A stretch of DNA of 64,000 bases from DATLZU01 sp035573855 (GCA_035573855.1 DATLZU010000011.1:1-64000), one strand, 5' to 3'. Shown: positions 25,266 through 34,097, numbered from the stretch's first letter. The notes: generated by a model from the sequence alone, not told the origin. Numbers and translations are program-made.

Positions 25266-26225
25266 ATGGCGACAGGGGACATCTCAAGATTTCTGCGCAG
25301 TTTCAGTTTGAGCATCATGCTCAGCGGTTGTGTCTCTTCTTCAGCCTTGACAACTGACTTTTCGGCCGAGCGGACGGATTTTTTAACCCGCTGTCGCGCG
25401 CCCGGTATCGTCCGGTGTTTCGGATTCGACTCCCGGGCAGAAGTCGAACCATACATTTATCCCGGCTTTGACGGAAAGATTCGTCCGGAAATCGACAAGG
25501 ACGTCAAAGCGTCGGGGACCGGCTCTCTGCGCTTCACGATACCTCCAAACTCCCCGGCGGACAGTTCCGGGAGTTTTCAATTCAATTTCTCGGACGACCT
25601 GTCTGTTCAATTCGGAGAAGGACAGGAATTCTTTGTCCAATGGCGGCAGCGGTTTTCGCCGGAATTTCTCGATACGTTTTACGAGGGAGGGCTTGGCTGG
25701 AAGCAAATCGTCATCGGAGAAGGAGATCGCCCGGGGTTCTTTTCCCCGGGCTGCACGCAGGTGGAGATCGTGGTGAGCAACACCGAACAACGCGGATACC
25801 CGCAGATGTACCACAGTTGCGGCGGAAAGGACGGGCAATACGAAACGCTTGCCCTGAACCGGTATGTGCTTTATGCCGCGAACGAATGGATGACCTTCCA
25901 GGTGCACGTCAAAATCGGAACGTGGTACCAGAATGATTTCGACTACAAGAGAGACAGCACGATCCGGTTTTGGGTGACGCGCGAAGGAAAACCGCCGAAG
26001 CTCGTCGTCGATCTGAGTCCTCAGCCGGCGACCTTCTTCAGCTTGGAAATCCCATGGACGGGCAACGGATACGATCTGGCCAACACCAACCCGGAAGCCA
26101 AATACGGCAAGATCCTCCTGACGCCCTATCACACCGGCAAGTCCGAGTCACAGGCCCACCCCACCGGTTATGTGTGGTACGATGAGTTGATCGTCTCGAC
26201 CCAACGGATCGCGGAACCGCTATGA
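25266..26225 (+). CDS. Secreted lipoprotein, possible carbohydrate-binding or lyase-like fold
   Basis: The 319-aa protein opens with a lipoprotein signal: a short charged start, a hydrophobic run SFSLSIMLSGC and a lipobox L-S-G-C at about residue 22. The mature part is rich in Trp, Tyr and Phe with beta-strand character (GSLRFTIPPNS, FFVQWRQRFSPEF, WYDELIV at the end), which resembles the concanavalin-like fold of some polysaccharide lyases. I cannot name a family. The stop overlaps an in-frame ATG of the next gene as ATGA. Confidence 0.75.
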   Translation: MATGDISRFLRSFSLSIMLSGCVSSSALTTDFSAERTDFLTRCRAPGIVRCFGFDSRAEVEPYIYPGFDGKIRPEIDKDVKASGTGSLRFTIPPNSPADSSGSFQFNFSDDLSVQFGEGQEFFVQWRQRFSPEFLDTFYEGGLGWKQIVIGEGDRPGFFSPGCTQVEIVVSNTEQRGYPQMYHSCGGKDGQYETLALNRYVLYAANEWMTFQVHVKIGTWYQNDFDYKRDSTIRFWVTREGKPPKLVVDLSPQPATFFSLEIPWTGNGYDLANTNPEAKYGKILLTPYHTGKSESQAHPTGYVWYDELIVSTQRIAEPL

Positions 26226-26368
26226 CAAATATGACAAACAAGCCGGACATATCGATCCTGGGCCTGCGATTCTCCGCGGCGCTTTCGCAGAGGCCACTCG
26301 CAATACCCGGCTCACTGATTGGTTCGTGTATCCCCGCGGTCAGCAACCGGGCGCCGAGTGTTCCCACA

Positions 26369-27415
26369 ATGCACGCCCTTCATCATCGCCTTCCTTTTCT
26401 TCATCGCCCACAGGTCCGCCGATTGCGACGGTTTTGCCTGGCCCAGCTCGTTGCAGTCTCCATGGTCTTGTCTCAAATCAATTTAGCCGAAGCGCGGCAA
26501 GTGGCGGGGCTTCGGTCGCCGCATAGTTTTTTGAGCGACCCGGCTGGCAAGGAATACTTCATTTCGAACGTCAACGGCGAACCCGACGCTAGGGACAACA
26601 ACGGGTTCATCACCAAGCTCGACGCCGAAGGCCAGGTTGTCGATCTGAAATTCGTCCAAGGCGGCGGCGAGGTCACTTTGCATGCGCCCAAAGGCATGGC
26701 ATTGGTGAACCGTACGCTTTACGTCGCCGACTTGGATACACTCAGAGCGTTCGATCAAAAAACCGGCCGCCCGGTCCTGACGCTTCCGCTGACCGCGCCG
26801 CCCAAAGCTTCGCTGGGCAAGCCGGTTTCCCTGGTGGATGTAGCCTGGGACGGCAGAACCTTTCTTTATGTCTCCGACTCCGCCAACAATGCGATCTACC
26901 GGGTAGACGTTGGCAATCAACACGCCGTCGTCCTGCTCGTCCACGACAACCGCCTAGCCGGCCCGTCCGGCCTTGCCGTCCACCCCAAAAACGGGCACAT
27001 TATTGCTGTAAGCTGGGACAAGGGGAAAATCTTGGAAATCACCCCGGAGGGCGCGTTGATCGAGTTGGTCTCGAACGGGTTTTTTACCGCCCGATTTCAG
27101 AATCTCCGCGGCGTCGATTTCGACCGATGGGGCAACATGTACGTGTCGGATCAGACCAAGGGAAAGATCTGGCGCATGACCCCGAATCACCGCTTTCATG
27201 TGATCGCGGAATACCTCCCGAGCCCAGCCGACATCGGCATCGACAGAGACAATAATCTGATTCTGGTGCCCTATCAATACGCCGACGCAGCGGAGATGAA
27301 CGGATTGGAGGCGCCGACCGAAGCCAGGAGCAAAGGCCAGAAGCGCACGCTGGCCGACTACGGCTTCGTGCCGCCCCCGCCCAAGCCGCAGCCGGAGGGG
27401 GCGACGAAGAAATGA
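26369..27415 (+). CDS. Secreted NHL/SMP-30-type beta-propeller protein
   Basis: From this start the protein has 348 aa with a signal peptide: Arg-rich n-region, hydrophobic LAQLVAVSMVL and a likely cut after AEA. The mature part has repeated propeller blades (PKGMALVNRTLYVADLDTLRAF, VDVAWDGRTFLYVSDSANNAIYRV, PSGLAVHPKNGHIIAVSWDKGKI, RGVDFDRWGNMYVSDQTKGKIWRM), typical NHL or SMP-30-like repeats. The C-terminus is Pro-rich. An upstream ATG at 26222 overlaps the previous stop (ATGA) but would bury the signal peptide; neither start has a clear ribosome-binding site. Confidence 0.8.
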   Translation: MHALHHRLPFLHRPQVRRLRRFCLAQLVAVSMVLSQINLAEARQVAGLRSPHSFLSDPAGKEYFISNVNGEPDARDNNGFITKLDAEGQVVDLKFVQGGGEVTLHAPKGMALVNRTLYVADLDTLRAFDQKTGRPVLTLPLTAPPKASLGKPVSLVDVAWDGRTFLYVSDSANNAIYRVDVGNQHAVVLLVHDNRLAGPSGLAVHPKNGHIIAVSWDKGKILEITPEGALIELVSNGFFTARFQNLRGVDFDRWGNMYVSDQTKGKIWRMTPNHRFHVIAEYLPSPADIGIDRDNNLILVPYQYADAAEMNGLEAPTEARSKGQKRTLADYGFVPPPPKPQPEGATKK

Positions 27416-28131
27416 GCAAGTGCGTCCATTGCTACCGGCGGAAGGGCAAGCGATCCTGTCCGGCGCTCGGCGGCCTCCTCTGCAGCCAATGCTGCGGCGA
27501 ACATCGCATCGTCCGCATCGCCTGCCCGTCCGACTGTGTCTACCTGGACACCGGCAGCGAATATCAGCAGCGCCGATTGGGGGAGCAGTTCGCGCCGGTC
27601 CGGCGCGAACTGTATCGAGAACTCAGCCAACTGGGAGGAGAAAAAGCCGCTGCGTTGTTCAACTTGATCGAGGTCGTCACGTTCAGCTATTTCCAAGGCC
27701 GACGCGACGGCCAGGACGCAGAGGTGATCGCGGCGATCCAAGCGCTCCGCCGCTCGCTTAGCCCGCTCCATGTGCCCGCCGCGCCTATGCCGGTGTTCGC
27801 CGAGCATCTCAAGAAGCAGTACGAGAACTTCGCCAAGCAGGATCCGCAGCCTGTCATCGATGCTTCGACCGCGCCGGAAGTGCTGGACTGTGTCCTGAAG
27901 TTCATTACCGGGTTCTCAGGCGGCGCGTTTCAGTCCCAGCGCTTTCTCAGCGGCCTGATCGGCTATGTCCGCACCTTCCATCCCGATATCGTCGAACACT
28001 TGGCCAAACAACAGGAGGGCGGCCGCATCGTGCTTCCCGACCAATTCAGCCCGCCCTCTGTCCAGCCGCACATCCATGCTCCGGAGTCCACCCACCGCCA
28101 CGAAGGTCACCTTCCTGCTCACCGCCGTTGA
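27412..28131 (+). CDS. Cys-rich N-terminal, helical protein of unknown function
   Basis: The 239-aa protein begins MSKCVHCYRRKGKRSCPALGG and continues LLCSQCCGEHR and ACPSDC: eight Cys in 42 residues, a likely two-zinc treble-clef module. The rest is helical (AAALFNLIEVVTFSYFQGRR) and ends in a His-rich tail. The ATG overlaps the previous stop as ATGA. It has no signal peptide, so it stays in the cytoplasm although its two operon neighbours are exported. No family is recognised. Confidence 0.75.
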   Translation: MSKCVHCYRRKGKRSCPALGGLLCSQCCGEHRIVRIACPSDCVYLDTGSEYQQRRLGEQFAPVRRELYRELSQLGGEKAAALFNLIEVVTFSYFQGRRDGQDAEVIAAIQALRRSLSPLHVPAAPMPVFAEHLKKQYENFAKQDPQPVIDASTAPEVLDCVLKFITGFSGGAFQSQRFLSGLIGYVRTFHPDIVEHLAKQQEGGRIVLPDQFSPPSVQPHIHAPESTHRHEGHLPAHRR

Positions 28132-28464
28132 CGGCGCCTTGAAATCACCTTTTCGGCGTCTTTTCACTTTCGCGGAATTCCGATCGCTATTCTCTCGGAA
28201 ACGTGTTAAATTAAATTTATTGTATGAGCCACGGTTACTATCTTATCCCTCGCGCGTCCGTTCTTCCTTTCTAATCCTGCGCGATTGATGTTGTAGTTTC
28301 CGCTGTTCTTACGTCCGCGTCGTCCGACAGTACAGCGCGCCGCGCCGCAGAGAGGAGTGCGTGAGGGGCGGCCCCGCGTTCACAGCGACCACATCGGACC
28401 GTCGGTGAACGGCGCGTGATCGGCGCGGCCTCGATCGCTATCACCACGTGGAGGCCTGATCATC
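28132..28464. other. Intergenic region without a gene
   Basis: This 333-bp stretch has a weak terminator-like hairpin just after the stop at 28131 (GACGGCG against CGGCGTC, followed by TTTT) and an AT-rich box near 28203-28222 that could hold a promoter. GGAGG at 28451 belongs to the next gene. No reading frame here looks coding. Confidence 0.5.
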
Positions 28465-28803
28465 GTGAGCGAAAGAAAACAGACGCCGGCAACGACCGCC
28501 AAGCCCTGGGTAAGAATTCCCGACGGGACCAAGGTCCGACATCGATCGGACGGGTACGAAGGATACGTCGATGGATTGACTGAGATCGTAACCGGTCCTC
28601 GTCGCAATCCTGATGGACGGACCCAGTACCGGATCAATATCGGCGAGTCGGATCGACTCCTCGTTGTCGAGGAGGATCTGCTGATCCTCACGGATAAGGA
28701 AGGCTTGGTCCTCATGGCCAAGCAGAAAGTCGAATACCGCTGTCATATCACCGAGCAACTCCACGGCGCATTCGCGAACGACAGATTCATCGCCTCGCGT
28801 TGA
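28465..28803 (+). CDS. Small basic beta-rich protein, hypothetical
   Basis: This is a 112-aa protein with a GTG start that has GGAGG 10 bases upstream. The core KVRHRSDGYEGYVDGLTEIV and RTQYRINIGESDRLLVVEEDLLIL looks like a small SH3-like barrel of the kind seen in carbamoyltransferase-associated or KOW-like domains. No catalytic motif is visible. The function is unknown. Confidence 0.7.
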   Translation: MSERKQTPATTAKPWVRIPDGTKVRHRSDGYEGYVDGLTEIVTGPRRNPDGRTQYRINIGESDRLLVVEEDLLILTDKEGLVLMAKQKVEYRCHITEQLHGAFANDRFIASR

Positions 28804-28864
28804 GCTGAACGGAGGCGGCCGCCATCGCGCAACCATCGCAACGGGTAATCGAAGGAGTGGCAAC

Positions 28865-29119
28865 ATGGTTTGGAGACGATCGCTTCAGCACAAGCGCGCG
28901 AAACCGAAACGGAAGATCAAACTGGAGCGTTTGGGGTTGGGAGCATTGGAACAGCCGGTTATTTCGATGGACGAGATCCGGCGCCAAGGGATGCTGCTGG
29001 CAGGCCGCAGTCTCGGACACAGCGTCCGGTCTCAACATCCGGTTCAAAGCGGCCCCGTAGTCCGCTCCGCCAAGGCGGCCGAAGCCGCTCGCCGGGGGCG
29101 GCGGGACGTCGCGCAATGA
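28865..29119 (+). CDS. Small very basic protein, hypothetical
   Basis: The frame gives 84 aa, rich in Arg and Lys (MVWRRSLQHKRAKPKRKIKL). GAAGGAG lies 7 bases before the ATG, which supports translation. The charge would suit RNA or DNA binding. It is 61 bp after the previous gene on the same strand. Confidence 0.55.
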   Translation: MVWRRSLQHKRAKPKRKIKLERLGLGALEQPVISMDEIRRQGMLLAGRSLGHSVRSQHPVQSGPVVRSAKAAEAARRGRRDVAQ

Positions 29120-29149
29120 CTCTCGTGGCTCTGTTCATATCTCAGGTTG

Positions 29150-29369
29150 CTTTTTGGTCTGTTACCTGTTAAGGTGCACCATGGTTTGTCGCGCAGGGCC
29201 TCGCGGTGAACCTGCTAAACGGAAGGCCCGTCACCGATGTTGTTTTGTCCGGGAATCTGATCGGAAGCCAGACCTAAGCCGCTCATTGTTCGCGTCTTCG
29301 GCCCGTTCCTTCCTATCGCTGCTTCGTTCTCGCGTCTAAGACAATATCACTCAAAAAGGAGGAACCCCC
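29150..29369 (+). promoter_or_regulatory. Promoter and long leader of the RRM gene
   Basis: TTGCTT (29149-29154) and TAAGGT (29172-29177) with 17-base spacing are a plausible promoter. The leader would be about 185 nt and ends with AAAAAGGAGG before the ATG. Long leaders are common in cold-shock RNA-binding genes, but no thermosensor fold was proved here. Confidence 0.4.
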
Positions 29370-29684
29370 ATGGGTTCGAAGTTGTATGTTGGTGGCTTGC
29401 CCTATGCGACCACCGAACCGCAGTTACACGACTTGTTCGCCCAGCACGGCACCGTTGAGTCGGCGCGTGTGATTACGGACAAGTTCACGGGACAGTCACG
29501 GGGCTTCGGCTTCGTCGAAATGTCCACTGCCGAGGAAGCCAATGCCGCGATTGCCGCGTTGAACGGCACGCAGCTCGACGGCCGCACGTTGACGGTGAAC
29601 GAGGCGAAGCCCCAAGAGTCGCGTTCCGGCGGCGACCGGTTCAGCGGTGGCCGCAGCGAGCACCGCAACCGCAGCCGCTTCTAA
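29370..29684 (+). CDS. RNA-recognition-motif (RRM) protein
   Basis: This 104-aa protein has one complete RRM: RNP2 as LYVGGL (residues 5-10) and RNP1 as RGFGFVEM near residue 44, ending in a Gly-, Arg- and Ser-rich tail (SRSGGDRFSGGRSEHRNRSRF). It resembles the Rbp proteins of cyanobacteria and other bacteria that bind RNA and often respond to cold. AAAAAGGAGG precedes the start and a strong hairpin follows the stop, so it is probably monocistronic. Confidence 0.95.
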   Translation: MGSKLYVGGLPYATTEPQLHDLFAQHGTVESARVITDKFTGQSRGFGFVEMSTAEEANAAIAALNGTQLDGRTLTVNEAKPQESRSGGDRFSGGRSEHRNRSRF

Positions 29685-29711
29685 CGGCGCAGGTTCACAG
29701 TACGGTGAACA

Positions 29712-29741
29712 AGAGGGGCGCCTCGGTCGAGGCGCCCCTCT
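29712..29741 (+). terminator. Hairpin terminator after the RRM gene
   Basis: AGAGGGGCGCCTCG and its exact complement make a stem of 13-14 bp. The T-run after it is absent on the plus strand, so it may act as a pause or mRNA 3'-end stabiliser as well as a terminator. Confidence 0.65.
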
Positions 29742-29763
29742 CCAAAAATGAAGGACCATCGTG

Positions 29764-30624
29764 ATGACACATGCTTCCCTTGCTGCACAGCCCCTCCCCC
29801 GAGCCTGGAATTACGGAACAGCCATCCTGTTCGGCCTCGTCACCCTCGGCGCCCTGATCGGCGTCCCCGCCTTCGCGTACCTCTATGATTACTCGCGGCT
29901 GGATTGGGCCATGTTTGGTCTCCTCTATGTCTTCACCGGTTTGGGCATCACGGTCGGGTACCATCGGTTGGCAGCTCACCGCAGCTTCGACTGCCCGAAT
30001 TGGGTCAAGGCGGGACTATTGATCGCCGGCGGCTGGGCGCTGGAAAATTCCGTGCTGAAGTGGGCGTCGGACCATATTCGCCACCACGCCCATTGCGACC
30101 GCGAGGCGGATCCGTACAACGCCCAGCGAGGGTTTTGGCACAGTCACTGCGGGTGGTTGTTCTTTGACGATCCCTATGCGGACGACAAGTATGCGTCTCG
30201 CTCGGGGCAGGATCGAGTGGTCATCTGGCAACACCGGTACTACGTGCCCATCGTGCTCTCCAGCATCGCCCTCACGTTCTTGGTCGGGTTTCTCTCCAAC
30301 GGGTGGGTCGGCGGAATGGGGTGCTTCCTGTTAGCGGGTGTGGGGCGGACGTTCGCGGTCCTGAACTCCACGTTTTGCATCAATTCCATCTGCCATCTCT
30401 GGGGCAATCAGCCCCACGGCCAGTCCGACTCGAGCCGGGACAGTTGGTGGGTTTCGCTGCTGACCTTCGGCGAGGGCTACCACAACTACCACCACATGTA
30501 TCAAAGCGACTACCGGAACGGCCCCCGCTGGTACAATTTTGACCCCTCCAAGTGGGTGATCTTCACCCTCTCCCTCCTCAGCCTAGCTACCCAGTTACGC
30601 CGGGCCTCCGCCGAAACTGAGTAA
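29764..30624 (+). CDS. Membrane fatty-acid (acyl) desaturase
   Basis: This di-iron membrane enzyme introduces a double bond, probably delta-9, into acyl chains. The 286 aa carry the three His boxes HRLAAHRS, HIRHHAHCD and HNYHHMY, and hydrophobic segments near residues 20-50, 80 and 160-205. The start is ATG 29764, or the GTG directly before it; GAAGGA lies upstream. Cold adaptation of membranes would fit the neighbouring RRM gene, but that is inference. Confidence 0.92.
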   Translation: MTHASLAAQPLPRAWNYGTAILFGLVTLGALIGVPAFAYLYDYSRLDWAMFGLLYVFTGLGITVGYHRLAAHRSFDCPNWVKAGLLIAGGWALENSVLKWASDHIRHHAHCDREADPYNAQRGFWHSHCGWLFFDDPYADDKYASRSGQDRVVIWQHRYYVPIVLSSIALTFLVGFLSNGWVGGMGCFLLAGVGRTFAVLNSTFCINSICHLWGNQPHGQSDSSRDSWWVSLLTFGEGYHNYHHMYQSDYRNGPRWYNFDPSKWVIFTLSLLSLATQLRRASAETE

Positions 30625-31048
30625 GCCGTTTCTTTCTAGAAAAGCGGCGGCCGGGAATGCGAGCCGGTACGTGACGTGAGCCGAATCGACCGGCTCTTTC
30701 CATGTCCTCCCTTCAACACTGCTCGGATAGGCGATCGGATATAAACGGCAGGGCATCACAGGTGTCCAACACCAAAGCAGCATAGCGAATCCCAATAGCA
30801 CTACTCTTCTTCAGCCGAGGCTATTCTTCGTTCTCTTCAGTATTCTTTTCCACCGGAAAGTCAGAGCACCGGGGAGAGCCGACCGAACCTGCCAGGCGCG
30901 ATCGCGCGGAGGCTCGGGAGCACAGGACGCGACGAACAAGGAGCGCCACGTGTGTACGCACGGCCGGGTGGTGAGGCCACAGGGTGATTTCGCGCTTGCC
31001 GAGCAGACGCGGTCCGCGAAACGGACGAAGAGCACTGCCCGAAGCGGA
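30625..31048. other. Convergent intergenic region without a gene
   Basis: This 420-bp stretch lies between the desaturase and the cyclophilin gene. It contains the terminator-like hairpin at 30678 and several short GC-rich inverted words. Reading frames in it lack family resemblance and ribosome-binding sites. Confidence 0.6.
30678..30699 (+). terminator. Probable terminator after the desaturase gene
   Basis: GAGCCG and CGGCTC form a stem around AATCGAC followed by TTTC. The stem is short (6 bp) and the T-run weak. The neighbouring genes converge here, so it could serve either direction. Confidence 0.5.
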
Positions 31049-31144
31049 TGACGCTGACCAGAGGGCCCCTCCTCCCGTAGCGGGGTCCCTACACCGAACG
31101 GAGTGCGAGCACGGAGGGGTTGGTCGGCGTCAGGTCCCGCGACC
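31049..31144 (-). repeat. Dispersed structured repeat, copy B
   Basis: This copy ends at the cyclophilin stop codon (31145). The outer stem GACGCTGACCA pairs with TGGTCGGCGTC, and the second stem pairs CCCCTCC with GGAGGGG. It keeps the conserved loop words CGGGGTCCCTACACCG and GTGCGAG of copies A and C while the stem bases differ in both arms together. Confidence 0.75.
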
Positions 31145-31726
31145 CTACTCTACGATCGTCACTGTCATCTCCACTCGCTCTGTCGGCAGATCGCGTGAGT
31201 CGCGGGGCAGATTCACGATCTTGTCTGCCACCCCAATCCCTTTTACGACCTCGCCGAAGACGGTGTACTTGCGATCCAAAAACCGAGAATCCTCCACCAC
31301 GATGAAGAACTGCGACCCGGCACTGTCCGGATCCTGCGCCCGCGCCATCGAGACGATGCCCCGCTTGTGTGGAATGTCGTTAAATTCCGCTTTGATGGTG
31401 TAGCCGGGACCACCCATGCCGTAGGTCTCTTTCTTGGTGGAATCTTTGGTGTTCGGGTCGCCGCCCTGAATCATGAACCCCGGAATCACGCGGTGAAAGA
31501 TCGTGCCGTTATAAAAGCCGGACTTGGCCAGCTTGATGAAATTCTCCACGTGTTTGGGCGCGACGTCGGGAAAGAACTTGATCTCCATCTCGCCGTACTT
31601 CGTCTTGATGATCGCCCGCGGCTCTTTGCCGCCCGACGCCTGATCGGCTGCCGGCGCAGCCGGCGACCCACCCAACAGCATTGCGATACTCAAACCGGCT
31701 ATTGCTGCACGAATCATCCTCACCAT
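31145..31726 (-). CDS. Periplasmic peptidyl-prolyl cis-trans isomerase (cyclophilin)
   Basis: The enzyme turns prolyl bonds during folding outside the cytoplasm. The 193 aa begin with a signal peptide (MVRMIRAAIAGLSIAMLLGG, cut near APA). The cyclophilin core shows FYNGTIFHRVIPGFMIQGGD with the catalytic Arg, then FNDIPHKRGIVSMARAQDPDSAGSQFFI and FLDRKYTVFGEVVKGI. I chose the ATG at 31726, with AGGGGG upstream; longer frames overlap rnc. It is the last gene of the fab-rnc run. Confidence 0.93.
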   Translation of the reverse strand: MVRMIRAAIAGLSIAMLLGGSPAAPAADQASGGKEPRAIIKTKYGEMEIKFFPDVAPKHVENFIKLAKSGFYNGTIFHRVIPGFMIQGGDPNTKDSTKKETYGMGGPGYTIKAEFNDIPHKRGIVSMARAQDPDSAGSQFFIVVEDSRFLDRKYTVFGEVVKGIGVADKIVNLPRDSRDLPTERVEMTVTIVE

Positions 31727-31776
31727 TCGCCGCCCCCTTTCTGTCTCGTTCGCAACCGCCCTCCACTGACGGTGCA

Positions 31777-32538
31777 TCAGGCCCCGACTTGTTCGAGCGC
31801 CTGCTTGGCTGCCATCTGTTCCGCTTCTTTCTTGCTGTGTCCCCGTCCCACACCGACCACATCCCCCCGAATCGTCAACTCTACTTCGAAAATCTTCCGA
31901 TGGTCGGGCCCGGATTCGCGCACCGTCGCGTACTGCGGCAACGTCTCGAATCGTTTTTGACACCATTCCTGCAGCAGGGTCTTGTAATCGTCCATCTCCG
32001 GTCTGGTTTTCTGGGTCGCCACTCCCCTCAATTCCGGCGCCAGCACACGGAGAGTGAATTCCCGGCTGGCTTCCAAGCCCCCGTCCAGATACACGGCGGC
32101 GATCAGGGCCTCCAGCGCATCGGCGAGCAGCGAATTCTTTTCACGCCCCTTGGTCAGTTCTTCTCCTCGCCCGAGTCGCAACAGGTTACCTAGATTGAGA
32201 CGGCGTGCCGCCTTGGCCAGCGACGCTTCGCTGACCAGCCGCGCTTTGAGTTTCGAGAGGGCGCCCTCCGACAGCTCTGGAAATGAGGAGGCCAGATGGT
32301 CGCTGACGATGAGCGCCAGCACGGCGTCGCCCAGAAACTCCAACCGCTCGTTGTGCTTGCCCTCTTTGCCTCTGCGCTCGTTGACGTGGGACTTATGCGT
32401 AAGGGCTTGATCGAGCAGCCCGGGTTGGCGGAACCGATAACCTAAGGTCGTCTGGATGACCTCGATGTCTGTCACTGTGTCGGTTTTGGAACGCGCCATC
32501 CGCGCGACACGGTGCGACATGGAGTTACAGGAATTCAC
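31777..32538 (-). CDS. rnc: Ribonuclease III
   Basis: Rnc cuts double-stranded RNA, including rRNA precursors. The nuclease domain has the signature NERLEFLGDAVLALIVSDHL and a second acidic site DALEALIAAVYLDGG; the C-terminal dsRNA-binding domain ends GVGRGHSKKEAEQMAAKQALEQV. The longest frame is 253 aa; Met at 32520 or 32499 are equally possible starts. It follows fabF, an order common in many bacteria. Confidence 0.95.
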   Translation of the reverse strand: MNSCNSMSHRVARMARSKTDTVTDIEVIQTTLGYRFRQPGLLDQALTHKSHVNERRGKEGKHNERLEFLGDAVLALIVSDHLASSFPELSEGALSKLKARLVSEASLAKAARRLNLGNLLRLGRGEELTKGREKNSLLADALEALIAAVYLDGGLEASREFTLRVLAPELRGVATQKTRPEMDDYKTLLQEWCQKRFETLPQYATVRESGPDHRKIFEVELTIRGDVVGVGRGHSKKEAEQMAAKQALEQVGA

Positions 32539-32594
32539 GCCGGTGACTCGGAGAGGCGCGGCTGAACCGCGGCCAGTCCCTGTTCAGCAACCGG

Positions 32595-33845
32595 CTATGT
32601 CTCGAAACGTTTGAACAACAGACAGGCGTTCACACCCCCGAATCCGAACGAGTTCGAGAGCACGACGTTGGGCGAGGCCTGACGAGCCTGATTGGGCACG
32701 TAGTCCAGATCGCATTCAGGATCGGGATGCTCCAGGTTGATGGTCGGCGGCAGCAGCCCACGATGGAGCGCGAGCACGCTGAAGACAGCTTCCACGCCGC
32801 CGGCAGCGCCCAGCAGGTGTCCCGTCATCGACTTCGTGGAACTGACCGGAATACGATAAGCCCGTTCACCAAACACCTGTTTGATGGCCCGCGTTTCGAT
32901 CTTGTCAGCGAACGTCGATGTGCCGTGCGCGTTAATGTAACCGACCTCGTCCTTGGCCACCCCCGCATCCTTAATGGCCAGTTCCATGCACCGCACTGCT
33001 CCTTCTCCTTCGTCGGGCGGCGCGGTGATATGGTAGGCGTCGCTGTTCATGGCGTAGCCGACCACTTCGGCATAGATACGCGCGCCGCGCCGGCGAGCCC
33101 GCTCCAACTCTTCCAACACCACCACCCCCGCGCCTTCGCTGAGCACAAAGCCGTCCCGATCCCGATCAAAGGGGCGGCTGGCCCGCGGGGGGTCGTCGTT
33201 CCGCGTGGATAATGCCCGGGCTGCGGCGAACCCCGCCACGGCGGTGGGCACAATGCAGGACTCGGTGCCTCCGGCCAGCATGACATCCGCTTCGCCCCGC
33301 TGAATAATCCGGAAGGCGTCGCCGATGCAGTGGTTTCCGGTCGCGCACGCGGTCACCGCGCAGGAGTTGGGCCCCTTGGCGCCTAACCTGATGGCCACCT
33401 GACCCGACGCCAGGTTGATAATGACCATAGGGATAAAGAAGGGCGACACCCGATCCGGACCTTTCTCCAACAGGACCCTATGATAATGCTCGATCGCCGG
33501 AAGCCCGCCGATGCCGGCACCGATGTAGACCCCAACGCGATCCGCTTCCTCCGGCGCGATCTTCAGCCCCGCATCATCCACCGCCATCTGGCTCGCGCCA
33601 ACAGCGTAGTGGATGAAGGTGTCCATCTTCTTGATTTCTTTTTTCTCGATGAAATGGGCGGGGTTGAAGTCCTTGACTTCCCCCGCGATCTGGACGGGAT
33701 AGCCGGCAGGATCAAAACGGGTGATGCGACCGATACCGGATTGCCCGGCACACAGCGCTTTCCACGTCTTTTCGACGCCTGTTCCGAGCGGCGTGACCAG
33801 GCCCAACCCTGTCACCGCGACCCGTCGTGTCACCCGCTCGCTCAT
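32595..33845 (-). CDS. fabF: 3-oxoacyl-ACP synthase II
   Basis: FabF extends acyl-ACP chains by condensing them with malonyl-ACP. The 416 aa have the catalytic Cys in VTACATGNHCIGDAFR, His in NAHGTSTFADK and the second His in STKSMTGHLLGAAGGVE. The N-terminus (RRVAVTGLGLVTPLGTGVE) is typical. It starts 19 nt after acpP. Confidence 0.97.
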   Translation of the reverse strand: MSERVTRRVAVTGLGLVTPLGTGVEKTWKALCAGQSGIGRITRFDPAGYPVQIAGEVKDFNPAHFIEKKEIKKMDTFIHYAVGASQMAVDDAGLKIAPEEADRVGVYIGAGIGGLPAIEHYHRVLLEKGPDRVSPFFIPMVIINLASGQVAIRLGAKGPNSCAVTACATGNHCIGDAFRIIQRGEADVMLAGGTESCIVPTAVAGFAAARALSTRNDDPPRASRPFDRDRDGFVLSEGAGVVVLEELERARRRGARIYAEVVGYAMNSDAYHITAPPDEGEGAVRCMELAIKDAGVAKDEVGYINAHGTSTFADKIETRAIKQVFGERAYRIPVSSTKSMTGHLLGAAGGVEAVFSVLALHRGLLPPTINLEHPDPECDLDYVPNQARQASPNVVLSNSFGFGGVNACLLFKRFET

Positions 33846-33863
33846 CCGTGGCCTGACCCCGTC

Positions 33864-34097
33864 TTACACCTTTTCCTTAATATACTCCAACGCCTTGCCG
33901 ACGGTGAGGATCTTCTCAGCATCCTCATCCGGGATTTCGATCTCGAACTCCTCTTCGAGCGCCATCACCAGCTCGACCGTATCCAGGGAGTCTGCACCAA
34001 GATCTTCGACAAAGTGCGCTTCGGGAGTGACTTCGTCTTCCTCAACCCCGAGTTGTTCGGCGATGATTTTCTTCACGCGTTCTTCAACGGTCGCCAT
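33864..34097 (-). CDS. acpP: Acyl carrier protein
   Basis: AcpP carries the growing fatty acid on a phosphopantetheine arm attached to Ser in DLGADSLDTVELVMALEEEF. The 77 aa are the normal ACP length. I chose the ATG at 34097, which has GGAGGTGG 7 bases upstream; the frame reaching 34175 is not needed. Confidence 0.97.
   Translation of the reverse strand: MATVEERVKKIIAEQLGVEEDEVTPEAHFVEDLGADSLDTVELVMALEEEFEIEIPDEDAEKILTVGKALEYIKEKV

Noticed and set aside
31727..31966. 80-residue N-terminal extension of the cyclophilin frame
   Set aside because: It runs back into rnc and would bury the signal peptide at 31726.
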